A stretch of DNA of 64,000 bases from Symbiodinium natans. Taxonomy: Eukaryota > Sar > Dinophyceae > Suessiales > Symbiodiniaceae. The DNA lies in assembly GCA_905221605.1 (NCBI GenBank), contig CAJNDS010000780.1, positions 730,602 through 794,601 of the forward strand. The letters run 5' to 3'. Shown one piece after another: positions 37,985 through 49,800 of the stretch. Position numbers and translations under genes: made by a program. The notes under the pieces were generated by a model. That model ran no database searches and was not told the origin of the DNA. It saw nothing but the letters and a program-made list of their open reading frames with translations. Within the stretch, counting starts at the first letter, position 1, and every line of letters starts with the position of its first letter.

Positions 37985-38775
37985 CGCGTTTGGAGGATGA
38001 CAATTTTTAGTGATTGTTGATGATTTATTGCTTTCACAAACCCTCAATCTACGGCCAAAACATAAGGATTTTGGCTAGTTTTGGCGGCCTTGGAAACCAC
38101 CCAAATTCCAATTTTTAGTGATTTTTGACCATTTTTTGCTTTCACAAACCCTCAATCTAGAGCCACAACATAGGGATTTAGGCTAGGCGGCCCTGGAAAC
38201 CACCCATATGGCAATTTTTAGTGATTTTTGACAATTTTTTGCTTTCACAAACCCTAAACCTAAGGCCAAAACATAGGGATTTTGGCTCATTTGGCGGCCT
38301 TGAAAACCGCCCAAATGGAAATTTTTTTGTGCTTTTTGACCATTTTTGGCTTTCACAAACCCTCAAGCCAGGGCCAAAACATAGGATTTCGGCTAGTTTG
38401 GCGGCCTGGGAAACCACCCAAATGGTATTTTTTTGTGATTTTGTGCAATTTTTGGCCTTCACAAACCCTCAATCTAGAGCCAAAACATATGAATTTTGGC
38501 TAAATTTGGCGACTTTGGAAACCACCGAAATGGCAATTTTTAGTGATTTTTGACCATTTTGGCGTTCACAAATCCTCAACCTAAGGCCAAAACATAGGGA
38601 TTTGGGCTCATTTGGCAGCCTTGAAAACTCTCCAAATTGCAATGTTAGTGATTTTTTGCAATTCTTGGCTTTCACAAACCCTAATCTAGCACCAAAACAT
38701 AGGGATTTTGGCTAGTTTGGCGGCCTTGGAAACCACCCAAATGGCATTTTTTTGTGATTTTGGGCAATTACCCCC
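37985..38775. repeat. Satellite B: about 107-bp unit
   Basis: Tandem units anchored by CTTTCACAAACCCTCAATCT start at about 38031, 38139, 38242, 38350, 38456, 38563 and 38669 (spacing 103-108 bp). Each holds GGCCAAAACATAGGG, a TTTGGCGGCCTTGGAAACCA segment and TTTTTAGTGATTTTTGACCA. Confidence 0.92.
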
Positions 38776-38889
38776 CCAACCCTTTTCGAGGGGTTGAAAA
38801 ACAAGCTGAAAAAGCAGGTGTTTTCAGCAAAAATTCAGCCAAAAGCAAAACAACGTACAAAACTCCGGACGCGAACCCTATACAATTTC

Positions 38890-39170
38890 TATGTAGATAT
38901 TTTCGCGACGCCGGTGTTACAGGGTAAGTGTTGGTGATTTCTGGGAATTGTGTGCCTTCAAAGTCCCCATCCAATGGCCTGGTGCGCGACGCCCGGTGTG
39001 ACAGGGTGGATATTTTCGTAGATATTTTCGCGATGCCCAGTGTTACAGGGTAGATATTTTCGCGACGCCCGGTGTCTGGGTATTTTGCGTCTTCAAAGTC
39101 CCCATCCAATGGTCTGATGCGCGACGCCCGGTGTTACAGGGTGGATATGTTTGCGGATATTTTCGCGACA
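38890..39170. repeat. Satellite A, second block
   Basis: Five more copies of the GCGACGCCCGGTGTTACAGGG unit with the same spacer, repeating the arrangement at 37622-37975. Confidence 0.9.
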
Positions 39171-39174
39171 TTGG

Positions 39175-39822
39175 CGAGTTTGGAGGCTGTGGAAACCACA
39201 AATGACAATTTTTAGTGATTTTTGATCATTTTTTGCTTTCACAAACCCTCAATCTACGACCAAAACATGGGGATTTTGGCTAGTTTGGCAGCCCTGGAAA
39301 CCACCCAAATGACATTTTTTAGTGATTTTTGATAATTCTTGGCCTTCACAAACCCTCAACCTAGGGCCAAAACATAGGGGTTTTTGCTAGTTTGGCGGCC
39401 TTGGAAACCACCCAAATGGCAATTTTTAGTGATTTTTGACAATTTTTTGCTTTCACAAACCCTAAACCTAAGGCCAAAACATAGGGATTTTGGCTCATTT
39501 GGCGGCCTTGAAAACCGCCCAAATGGCATTTTTTTGTGTTTTTTTTGACCATATTTTTTGCTTTCACAAACCCTCAAGCCAGGGCCAAAACATAGGGATG
39601 TTGGCTAGTTTTGCGGCCTTGGAAACCACCCAAATTCCAATTTTTTGTGATTTTTGACCATTTTTTGCTTTCACAAACCCTCAATCTACGGCCACAACAT
39701 AGGGATTTTGGCTAGTTTGGCGGCCCTGGAAACCACCCAAATGGCATTTTTTTTGTGATTTTTGATCATTTTTGGCCTTCACAAAGCCTCAATCTAGGGC
39801 CAAAACATAGGTTCGCGACGCC
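39175..39822. repeat. Satellite B, second block
   Basis: Six further 107-111 bp units, anchors at about 39236, 39343, 39450, 39561, 39668 and 39776. The block ends abruptly in a fragment of satellite A (TTCGCGACGCCC at about 39811). Confidence 0.92.
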
Positions 39823-40737
39823 CTATGAAAAATTGATGATGTTTGTATTCCTCTCTTACCACGCATGTGTAAAACGTTCCCATATAGAGACATAGTTAAT
39901 AGCGGCGGCGATAAAGACAAGAAAGTTCTATTACTGTTAATAATTGCAAACGCTTGCGCGCGCCGCCTCGGCAGCTGGTCCGGCCTGCAGCGGCGTGCAG
40001 CGTCTGTTCCAGGGCTCTCCCAGGAAGGTTCTGGTGCCAAGAAAGTGTCCCAGGGAGGTTTTAGAGGGTTGCAGCGCCTCCAAGTGGTTTTGGCAGGTCC
40101 CACAGGGCGGGAGGAGGGGGGGGGGAGTCAGAGATTTCGGGAAGGAGGGAAGGAAACCAGGTCATGGTCTGCTTGCTCTAGCTCTAGACGCAAAATGGGT
40201 GGAAGCCGAGGCGAACATATCATGAAGGTTCCTGTCTCACATATGGGCAGCCTTAGTCTCTCTTTTGTTTTTCTTGCTGGGTACCAGAAGTAGCTCTGGT
40301 GCAGTTCAGCTGCAATGCTGTAAATTTCTAACTCGTTACAGACTGCGAGGTACATATTTCAGACATCCCAGCCCGGGTAGTGGGGCAAGTATCTGGGCTG
40401 CTAAGTTCTTGCGTTGCACACGCTGGCCCTTTGAAAACTTGCAACGTGTGGAAGCTATGTATGGGTGAAATATAGGACTGACATCGCCTCTGCTTGCTGT
40501 GTTTGACACACTCTTCCTTTTGGCGACCCCCTTCCAAAGTGCATGGTGTTTGCCCCACCCTCAGAAGCAGGAGTGCCATCAGACGTTGTGGGTTCCCTGA
40601 GTAGGCACGTACTTCTGAAACTTTCTCATTGCACGTGCTGTGCTCCACCTGTTCCCTTGTCTTGTTTTGCCATCGCAGGCATTTGTTGCCCAAGTTTTTG
40701 TCCACCTTTACCTCTTTCTTGTGCGTGTCTCTTTCGA

Positions 40738-41054
40738 TGTCGGACTCGTCCATGGAGTTCAGTCGTTGGGAGCGCCGATGGAGGCGCATGCAGCAGTGGC
40801 AGGACCGCCGTGATGCCGACTCTGCGTGGAATGCCTCTGGCTCCTCAGACTCTTCCTGGCGTACCTCGGGCTCCTCAGACTCTTCCTGGCACGCTGACTC
40901 TTCTTGGAATGCCACTGGGTGGAACAGTTCGGAGCGTGTGAATCGTTGGAACCGCCGCCGCTCCATGCCAGACCCGTCTTCATGGTCCTCGACTTTGCCT
41001 CGCTCCATACCAGACCCGTCTTCATCCAACTGCCTGGATAATCTCTTGAAGTGA
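40738..41054 (+). CDS. Ser/Trp/Arg-rich low-complexity ORF at transposon edge
   Basis: From the ATG at 40738 the frame reads MSDSSMEFSRWERRWRRMQQ and then Ser/Asp/Trp repeats (SGSSDSSWRTSGSSDSSW), ending with two MPDPSSWSSTLPRS-type units. These last units are encoded by the same 42-bp repeat found, inverted, on the other side of the transposase. The ORF could be the start exon of a gene in the opposite direction to the transposase, or part of the transposon arm. No family is recognised. Confidence 0.4.
40962..41030 (+). repeat. 42-bp repeat array, left arm
   Basis: One full and one partial unit of CGCTCCATGCCAGACCCGTC plus TTCATGGTCCTCGACTTTGC. The same unit in reverse orientation occurs three to four times at about 42920-43070, so the two arrays flank the transposase as subterminal inverted repeats. 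Confidence 0.75.
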
Positions 41055-41318
41055 AATCCTGGAAAGACACGTCAAAGACCTAAGATCCAGCCCAGACGCT
41101 GCCTCAGCGTTGTCGAGAGTAATGGCCAAGTGATGTGATGGGCAATTTGTTGTTAACACCAACTGATTTACAAGTACAGCTAGGTGAGTTCGACGCTACC
41201 CAGGCAAATCCGGCAAGAACACAAGCTTGACTGACAAAGTGTTCTTTTCCATCTCTCTCATTACTCTGTGCTGGGATTCGCGCGACCCGCGTCGAACGCA
41301 GGCGTGACGAAACAAAAC

Positions 41319-42779
41319 TTAATCTGACCGCCAGGCTCTCCTAGTTTCCACGAGGTATTTGCGAATCGTCGTGATGGCCACACTCGTCGGGTGGGAGGTT
41401 CGGGCTATCCGTGAGCAAACGCCAATAAAATCCTCCATGAGAGGTGTTGCAAATGCGCCTGGGTTTATGGTCCACAGCTCCTCTGACTGAAGAAACAGGT
41501 GTAGGGAATAGAGCCAATGACATGCAAAATGCATCTTCGGCACAATGTTGTATAAGGTCCACCCCTCCTTGTGCCAGTGGAAAGCCAACGCCTTGTAGCT
41601 TCTGAGGAAAACACGCAGATACCCATAGCCCTTGCGTGCCTCATCCCTGGACCAAAAGACTCTGTCGCTTGAGCGATAGCAAAGCCTGCAAAAATCATCG
41701 AAACCACAACAGCCCATGTACGTCCACTGCAAAGGTTCCGTCCACTCAGGAGGCGTCGACGACAAAAAGTCGATCACCCGCTGAAACAGCATGTTGCAAT
41801 CTGCAGCTTTGCACCCGATTTCGGGGAAGTTGCGGTTATACTTCCAAGCAAAGTTCTCCGGTGTGAACTCTTGCATGTCCCGAGGGAAGAGGTGTTTGGC
41901 TTCGCAAAACGCCAGGAAGTACGTATACGCATCATGCATGCGTTCCGCTTTGTTGTTTCCCCGGAAAAGATTCAAAGGACCACACATCATTGCAATGACT
42001 GAGGCAATATATGTCCGGCCACAGCCATGAGGCAGAACATGCATCAAATCAAACTGGATGAACCATGGGCGAGTTGCGCCAGGTATTCCTTGCAAAGGTG
42101 GCGGGCGGCTCCACGGCAGGCTTGTGTAAACTGTCCTGGTCCAAAGCGCATCTTCCACCTCCACATCTTCGAAAGGCATGTCTGTTGTATTGGCCAAGCA
42201 CAATGGACATACAGCATTTCTGGTGTGGTGTCTGTTGCATCGAAAGGCCTTCGACTGGAAAATGTGATCTCCAGATAGCCCAATGCAAACAATGTAGAAG
42301 CGTGCAACATCAGTCACAACACCAGCAAGATAGCAACTGCGCATTGAACGCGCCACCTCCTCCAACAGCCGATCGATGACAGGATTGACAGCTGCCGTGC
42401 CTGTGTTGTACTTGCTGCACAGCTTGCTTGGACAAGTGGTAAGCAGAAAAAGACGGTTCAGCGCTTCCTTTCCCACCTCAAGCAATGGACCAAAGCTGAT
42501 TTGCATGACCGGTCTACGGCGATGCCCCACACCTTCATCCCCGTGCAGAAGCACGGGGATGCATGTGCCCAAACTGCCACCGTGGTCCTGGAACACTGGG
42601 CACTGCGGGTCTACCGAACGATACTGCTCCCAAAATCTCTCGAACTTGGCACGCCAGCCCGCCTCATCTTGCAGCCTGTGACCAGCGAGCATTTTTGTCG
42701 CCCACCTGCCTCGCAGCAGGTAGGTGCAAAAGTCTCTCCAAGTGGCATCGTCAGGGCATCGACCGAAAGCAGCGTTCAT
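41319..42779 (-). CDS. CACTA/Plavaka-like DDE transposase
   Basis: An intact 486-codon frame, open upstream to about 42833. It has the layout of the Tnp2/Plavaka group of CACTA-superfamily transposases: an LLHGDEG motif near residue 78 (likely first catalytic Asp), an RCNRHHTRNAVCPLCLANTT zinc-knuckle-like segment near 180, and FDLMHVLPHGCGRTY near 242 (likely second Asp, cf. DLMH/DGMH in the family). The C-terminal half is rich in Trp/Phe/Tyr, ending RKYLVETRRAWRSD. The third acidic residue is not identified. It is the only long unbroken gene in the window, fitting recent insertion. Expression and activity are unknown; it could be a domesticated, multicopy host family. Confidence 0.6.
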   Translation of the reverse strand: MNAAFGRCPDDATWRDFCTYLLRGRWATKMLAGHRLQDEAGWRAKFERFWEQYRSVDPQCPVFQDHGGSLGTCIPVLLHGDEGVGHRRRPVMQISFGPLLEVGKEALNRLFLLTTCPSKLCSKYNTGTAAVNPVIDRLLEEVARSMRSCYLAGVVTDVARFYIVCIGLSGDHIFQSKAFRCNRHHTRNAVCPLCLANTTDMPFEDVEVEDALWTRTVYTSLPWSRPPPLQGIPGATRPWFIQFDLMHVLPHGCGRTYIASVIAMMCGPLNLFRGNNKAERMHDAYTYFLAFCEAKHLFPRDMQEFTPENFAWKYNRNFPEIGCKAADCNMLFQRVIDFLSSTPPEWTEPLQWTYMGCCGFDDFCRLCYRSSDRVFWSRDEARKGYGYLRVFLRSYKALAFHWHKEGWTLYNIVPKMHFACHWLYSLHLFLQSEELWTINPGAFATPLMEDFIGVCSRIARTSHPTSVAITTIRKYLVETRRAWRSD

Positions 42780-42917
42780 CGTGGCCAGGGCAACGCGTTG
42801 GGCTTCCTTGCAGAATGGCTGGGCAGCAGAATGCTAAACACCAATGTATCAGGGTTTTGGGCAGCAAACAGTCTTAGCAAGTGTGTTATTCTGCCAAAGT
42901 TCTTCGCGTGAGCGAGC

Positions 42918-43072
42918 AGTCGGATACGGCGTAGAGCGAAGCAAAGTCGATGACGATGAAGAAGTACGCGGCATAGAGCGAGGCAAAGCCGAGGACCATG
43001 AAGATGTGTCCGGCACGGAGCGAGGCAAAGCCGAGGACCATGAAGACGTGCCGGCCACGGAGCGATTGCTTA
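42918..43072 (-). repeat. 42-bp repeat array, right arm
   Basis: Three to four tandem 42-bp units, inverted relative to the copies at 40962-41030. On the minus strand, upstream of the transposase start, they encode SSWSSALPRSVPDTSSWSSA. The outermost unit is the most diverged. Confidence 0.75.
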
Positions 43073-43140
43073 TACTAGAGGTTGCATGTTGGAAGGGTTA
43101 TCTTTGCTTCAGGCATGGCGTAGTCCTCAACCCCAGAAAT

Positions 43141-43190
43141 GGTTAAACCAAAAAAAGTGGTTTAACCAAATATATTTGGTTAAACCAAAA
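43141..43190. repeat. 30-bp perfect palindrome (GGTTTAACC family)
   Basis: Positions 43158-43187 are a perfect palindrome, TGGTTTAACC-AAATATATTT-GGTTAAACCA. A third copy, GGTTAAACCA, lies just upstream at 43141-43150. It can form a hairpin, or serve as a binding site or the scar of an element end. Confidence 0.85.
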
Positions 43191-43224
43191 GCAGACCTAA
43201 AAAAGAACCCCGTTGGAGGGTTCA

Positions 43225-43525
43225 GGTAAGCCCTACACCCTGCATAAACCCTAAACCCCCAAACGTGCAGCACATTATTCCCCGATTCCCTCCTGACCCA
43301 CAGTAAGTGTGCGGGCTAGCAACTTTGTTGGGCTTGAGGTTTAGGGCTTCGGGCTTAAGGGTTTAAGGCGCCCTCAGCACCTCAGGGGTTTAGGAGCAAA
43401 GAAAAACGCACCGATCCTAAGCCCTGAAGCCTAAACTTACTAAACCTTATCCCTAAACCCTAAACCCCAAACCGAATCATCATATTATACACAAAGGTTC
43501 CTCTTACATATATATATATAGGTGG
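43225..43525. repeat. Degenerate telomere-type repeats and right arm of the 29-bp inverted repeat
   Basis: Scattered CCTAAACCC and TTTAGGG-like pieces lead to CCCTAAACCCTAAACCCCAA, then the 29-bp motif at 43473-43501 in reverse orientation to 35736-35764, then a (TA)n tract. Confidence 0.7.
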
Positions 43526-43887
43526 TCCAAATAGGTGGCGTATGTCTGCCGACAACGCCCTGCATGGAACGCCCTGCATGGAACGCCGGAAAGCAGTGCT
43601 ATTGCCTCTTCAGCTGTTAGTGACCAGGCATTTGGTCAGGCAGTAACTCTGATTCCAAACCTGGACATCTGAACCTGGGTCAAAGGCTTAACCACAAATA
43701 CCACAATTTGGGCTTCGGGCTTCAAATCCTCCAACAACTCCCAACACTTTCAGCCGCTAACATTCCGGAATTCCGGACTGTGCCCCCAGAAGCCTCGCAC
43801 ACCTTGCTCCTAGACGCCGCTGTTCTCAGAAGCTGTCGGCTCCGCGTTCCTTGCACCTCTTGCCTTTGCACACCGCGCCTTTCCAAC

Positions 43888-46800
43888 ATGGGCTGTGGTG
43901 CCACGGCTATGGAACAATTGGGAGAAGACTCCTGTACAGAAAGCCTTTCCAGCCTTCTTGCCAACGAAGCTTGTCAACTTGCCTCAAGGAGAGGTACCCT
44001 TAGGCCTTTTGTTGGGGGGGGTTCCCTTATTATAAACTCCATGAACCAACAAGGTCTCGTGCGGAATAGTTTGCCTGGTGGTTTGGGTGTGCCAGGCTTC
44101 GTCGAAGCTGGAGAATCTGCAATTAGCGAGTGTGTAGGCTTCTGCTACGGTAGCGTCGTGCAAAACTGGTGTGTTTGGAGGCATCAGGGTTACGATGTTT
44201 TCGACATGTCACTAGCAAGAGAGCTTGGGACCCATCATGTTCGCATCCTCAGGCAGGTTGAACCTCCTTGTGCAAAGAGGTAAGACGCTGCAAATACCAG
44301 TGTTTTTGGGCAGGATGTTTGCAATGTATGTTGTGCAAGAGGAAAGAACGCTCTGAATAGCAGTGTTTTGGGCATGTGCGCAACGACATGAACGCTTGTG
44401 ACCACGCGTCTTGTTCCAGAAACGTCAAACACCCATTTGCTTTAAACTGTGCGAAGAGGCAAGAACTGAGATATGGCTTATCATACCCTCCACCCAGCCC
44501 CCCCCAACCGCCTTGCAACCCCCCAACCCTCCCAAAAACCCAAGCCCACAACCCCAACCCCCCCAACCGAACTTCACCTAAAATAAGGCCATCTTCTCTC
44601 ATCTACTTGCTATATCTACCAATCCATCTGTTTGTCGATCTGTCTGTATATGCAGCCAGCTACCATGGCCTGTTCATGTTTGCATTCTTGAAATTGTCGA
44701 CTTGCTCTCTCTTTGCGCTGGGTGTTGGTTTCCAGCTCCAAGCTTAGGTGCCTCTGCCGAGAAGAAGCAGCCCGAGGTGCAGGTGCCGTCACAGGGGTGG
44801 GGGATCTTCGGCAAAGCTAAGGATTTAGGATGATTTAGGGCCTCCGGGTTCATAAGAGTCCGGAGGAGGGGAGGGCGTCTCACAGCTGGGGCCGATGCCT
44901 AAAAGCGGACATCATCGACATCAAAACTCCAGCCCTGTACAGCATCAAGTTGTCAACACACTCCCAATATATTCCAGTAGACAAGAAGCTCTGCATTCGA
45001 TGCTTTGAACACCCAAACTGGAGCACCAAAGAGGCGCTTCTCATGAGATCCCCGCCCCAAGCTCTACACAATACGTTGAATCGCCACGGCCCCGTGTAAT
45101 TGGCCATTGGTCAAGATGGGTCGCCCACATTCGCCCACACTGGGCAGGACTCCAAGCCAAGAATCCAGTTCTGCCTGAAACTTCGGAATTTCTTTCGTGG
45201 ATTCCGGTGGTGTGTCTTTCGTGCAATCCATGTTGCGCCGCTGCAGGCCGAGCCTGCTGAGGAGGTCGCAGGGGGCCGGGCTTACGGGAAAGGGTTCAGC
45301 TTTCAGTTATTTCAAAGTGTGTTGCCGCAAGCTTGTGCATTGGCTATCTTTGGGCACTCCTGACCTAGCGATCGCAAACTCGCCTGCATCCCACTCCGCC
45401 CTGAGACTCCGAGTGTCGTCGTGACCCCGGCCGAGGCGCGAGACTGCGCGAGTTTGGAGTCAGGGTTTCAGGGAGCGTGGAGCGCTGGCCATTCCAACAG
45501 AGCACGATGCGCGCCACTCGTGCCACCCTTGATGCACCTTGCTTGAAGCGCAACTTCCGCACAGCGTGGTGACGATGTGCTTCACCTACACCCTGGCCCT
45601 ATATAGAGCTCTGAGCTCAAAACTAGCAGGCCATTGCATGTAAGTGGCCGTCCAAGACGCAAGCCACAAGTCTTCTGAAGTAACCCGGCAGCTTAGGGAT
45701 CCAAGGTTCCAAGCGCCTCCTGGCGGAAGATTCAGAACTCATCTTAGAATCTTCAAGACGCCTTGAGTCAAGGTTGCTGATGACCAAATGTCTCCCCCTG
45801 CCCGCGTTCTCCCTCCCACCCTCTTCCCCGAAAAGCGTTCAAGTCCGCCTGACTTGAGGACTCCACTGCCAAGCCAGCCGAGGCAAGGGTCAATTTTTTG
45901 GGGGCTGAGGCTTCGACCGGGTCATCTCTTGAAGGCCTCCAAAGTCTGCACATGACATGTGGCGTCCTATAGCCTGAAACCTGCCTATCTTCCAAGCTTG
46001 ACCGTCTGTTACAATGCATTGCACCTACTCCACCCGGTCTTGTCTGTGGCCACTCAGGGACCCCAGCTATATGGCAGAAAGAGAGTGACACAGAGACACG
46101 GAGATACAAAGATGCAAAGATACAGAGACACTCAGACTCCGAGACATGGAGACACAGAGACAGAGGGACAGAGGGACAGAGAGACAGAGAGTGAAGTTAG
46201 ACAATGCGTGTTTTTACCCAACCCCGCCCTGGAAGATGGAAACACAACGAACTAGAATTTGCTGCGCTATCCAGCTATCCCTACTAGGCAGATTTCCGTC
46301 GTCTCACGCCCGCCCTAAGAAAAGAAAAGAGAGATCGAGAGAGAGGGAGCCCGAAGGATTTGGCAAAGTGAACACGTGAACGAACAGGTTCTCGGAGGTT
46401 CTCGGGCTAGTCTGTCTAAACCTCTACACCCCACTTTCCCATTCGCTTCAGCAGCCGCAAGCAGGCTGCGAAGGAGGACGACGCTAAGACGATCGAAGCA
46501 GCCGAGGTGACACTCTACTTCCCCCCCACCCAATACTCAAACATTGGATCCATGAGATTATAACATACCAAAATGCCATAATAACGAGCTTCATAGCTGC
46601 CAAACCCTCTCCATGTTGCCAGGCATCCCCTTCAACTGCCGCGGCTGCCGAGGTTCCCGGCCTGGGTTTTCATGTCAGAGCTTGAGAGCTTGGGCTCCGA
46701 AACCCACACAAAGGCTCCCTGCAGGCCGCTGCTATGAGCCGAGAAAGCGTGTGCTTGGGGCAACAGGAGTGGGACTTGAAGGATGCCTATAGGGGGCCTT

Positions 46801-49800
46801 TTTGGGGTTTGAAAGCAGTTTTGTGACCAAAAAAACAAGCCTCGGAGGCCTCACCCGAAGCAGCTGCCGTTGCGGAGGAGGCAACCCATGCCGGTGAGCC
46901 ATGCGGAGGCTTTGTTCTAATCCATGCACTTGTCCCGAGCCCGTGCGCCTCAAAACCCTGAGACGTGTGCTGAGCCCCGCACACCTTTTTGGAGTGACAA
47001 TCCTTGAGATTCTAGATTGGCCGGAGACGGCTCTAGACTCTAGGGTTGGGATTCACCTGGACCCCGCATAGAGAAGCATTCGCGCATAAGGTACTGTAGG
47101 AATAGACTTCGAGGAAGCGAAGTTCTCAAATTTCTCAACCGATCTCACCTACGCAAAAGCAAAAAGACAAAGCACCCGAATCCCAAGCCTTCCTCTGGAC
47201 GTGGTAAGCAGGTGCCAGTGATAACTGTCGAGACTCCGGCCGAGGCTTGTGATCATAGGTCAGGTTCGATTGCAGGAGGGGTTGGAGCCAAAACATACGA
47301 GGGCTCAATGATGTGCGAAGTATCAGAATGAACACGGGGGGGTGGTCGAGTTTATTTGAGAGTAAATTCTGAGCTTACCGCTGCTTCTTAAAGCAACCAG
47401 CTCGCATGGTCGCATGCCTCACCCCCTAAACATACATTTTGTCAGAGGCCAAAAGAGTGCATGAATGAAGCACCGAAACCGTGCGCAGCAGTGTAAGGCC
47501 TCATCACTCCTTGATACTTTTTGGCTTCAGTTCGCTGAACGCACCATACCGCCTAAGGGCGCTGATCTAAACTACTGACTCTGTTGGTGTTTATCATTCT
47601 TTATCGCAGTTCCAGGGCTTCCTTCCAACACCTCGAGATCAATGCCCCGTGGGTAAGACCCGAAACTTGCGAGAGCAGCCAGGCACCAGCTGAGTCTGCA
47701 CCTGCCCCCGCCGTCGAGGCAACGCCCTTCTTTTTTCGCTCCGGATTTTGGGGTGTTGAACGTGCTCTCTTCTTCTTTTGGAAGCTAACGGTCTTTTATC
47801 AGAGGCAGGGCTCAGGGTTTGAGTTGACAAATAAATGTAAAATGCCAAAAATGGCTCCTTGCGCCTTGAGCCACCACCCAAATGTCACATTTGTAATCAT
47901 TCGTACCCCGCTGTCCTGTCGCTTCGAGCGCCCGTATCAATGGACTCCTTCAGCAGCCACGGAAAAATCGCCTTCAAACCCTATCCAACGGCCCCTGCGG
48001 TTGAGCCTGCAATGTCCCGACTACGGGCGATTCTGGATCAGTAAAATTGTAAGCAAGGGGTGGCCAGAGGACCAGTCTGGCAAGACCAGCCCGGCGAGCC
48101 CATTCCGATACTATAAGTGTGTAATATGCATGTACACATATAGAATCTATAATAAATATATATATATATATACATATATGTACACATTATATGTGTGTAT
48201 ATATAGGCGGGCGCGGGATTCAAGACGTCCCTTATTTCCCTGTGACTGTCTAAGAAGTGTAGTTTTTTCTTGTATTTGCCGTCTGAATCGGGTTCCTTAG
48301 AGACTCAAGACAGATTCTGCTCCGACAAAGCCTCGCTGCTGCTTTTCATTAGGCTTTCATTACTAAAACCTCCCAAATTGCCTCTTCTTGAGCTCTTTAA
48401 TATGGCCGAATATTTAAGACGCCCCTGGAAACACTGGGCCTGGAGCCTCACACTTGCAAGCCTAGTTCAATCCAACGAAACTCCAACCCCTGAAATCCAA
48501 ACAACTGACCAACGACACGGCACTTAAGACTTACCAAATACACCTATGCCGGGCGCGGGGCCTACATATTCAGCCTAACCACCTGATCTTATGGTAAACA
48601 CCCGATTCCGGAAAAAAATCGCCTTTAAACACCAGAAACCTCTTTTTTAAATTAAAGCCCAGGGACGTCTTAAATCCCGCGCCCGGCTATATATATATAT
48701 ATGTGTATGTATCTGTGCCCCGGCGGGCCCCTGCGCACCGCGCACAGTCATATACAGAAGATGGCGCTATATGATACACACATGCACACACACAGATATA
48801 TATGTATATATATATATATATGTACAAATAAATAAATAAATATGTATATATATATATAGAGATACATACATACATATACATGCAAAAAATATGCACATGT
48901 GTATCATCTATCGGCGTGCGTGCGTGAGTGCGTGCGTGCGTGGGTGCGTGGGTGGGTGGGTGGGTGGGTGGGTGGGTGGGTGGGTGTGTGGGTGTGTGTG
49001 TGTGTGTGTGTGTGCGCGTTTGTGTGCGTTTGTGTGTGTGTGTGTGTGTGTGTCTCTGTGTGTGTCTCTGTGTGTGTGCGCGCGAGCGTGTGTGTGTGCG
49101 CGTGTGCGCGCTCGTGTGCGTGTGCGTTTTTGTTTTTTTTTACTTAGTTCATCCTTGGCTGAACGCTGTGAAACTCAGGGCTTCAAGACCGATAATTACC
49201 AAGGAAGGACTTCCCTGATTCCCTACGAACCCAAACCCATCGCTTCGTAGGCTCTGGTCCCGTAAAGCTGACAGGATTCTTACGTAACAAGCAAAAGGAC
49301 CGTTTTGGGTTATCTAGGTTGAAGATAAAAAGAGCCGAAGGCAACACCTGAGCCTGCGGCCGAAACTCCAGCTGCTGAGGCGCCCATGGTTGTTCATTAC
49401 ACGTTGCTAGAACTTACAGGAATATGTTACTGTCATTGTTTTGCAGTCTCGGGTCATTCTCGAAACCTGAGTGCAAGATCCCTCCCGACGCCTGGTTGAG
49501 AAGAAGATCCTTCCAACAATTCTCGAAGTTTGCCCTTGTCAGCCCCTCAAACGGAGTTGAAGAAAGAGCGTTGGTGTCTAGCAGCTAAGCAATCCTGAGA
49601 AGGCGGGGGTATGCAACTCATCCCATAGATTCGACTTACATCTTTGAACTCTTGACCCTCAAAGTGGAAACTTTGTCCGTTCGCAAACTGCACGATTCTG
49701 GAATTCTGCCTTCAGAGATTCTGCGCTAAAACAACGGACGGGAACTTTGGGCGGGGATGCATACGATTTCCTGAGCTACGGAGTCTTGGTGGAGGAGACG

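Noticed and set aside
38270-38290. Dinoflagellate spliced-leader RNA gene (TTTTGGCTCA match)
   Set aside because: Only part of the leader matches and it is inside satellite B; no full 22-nt leader was found in the window.
37622-39170. CRISPR-like array (32-bp repeats with spacers)
   Set aside because: Repeats are partly directly tandem, spacers are themselves repeated, there are no cas genes, and the context is eukaryotic.
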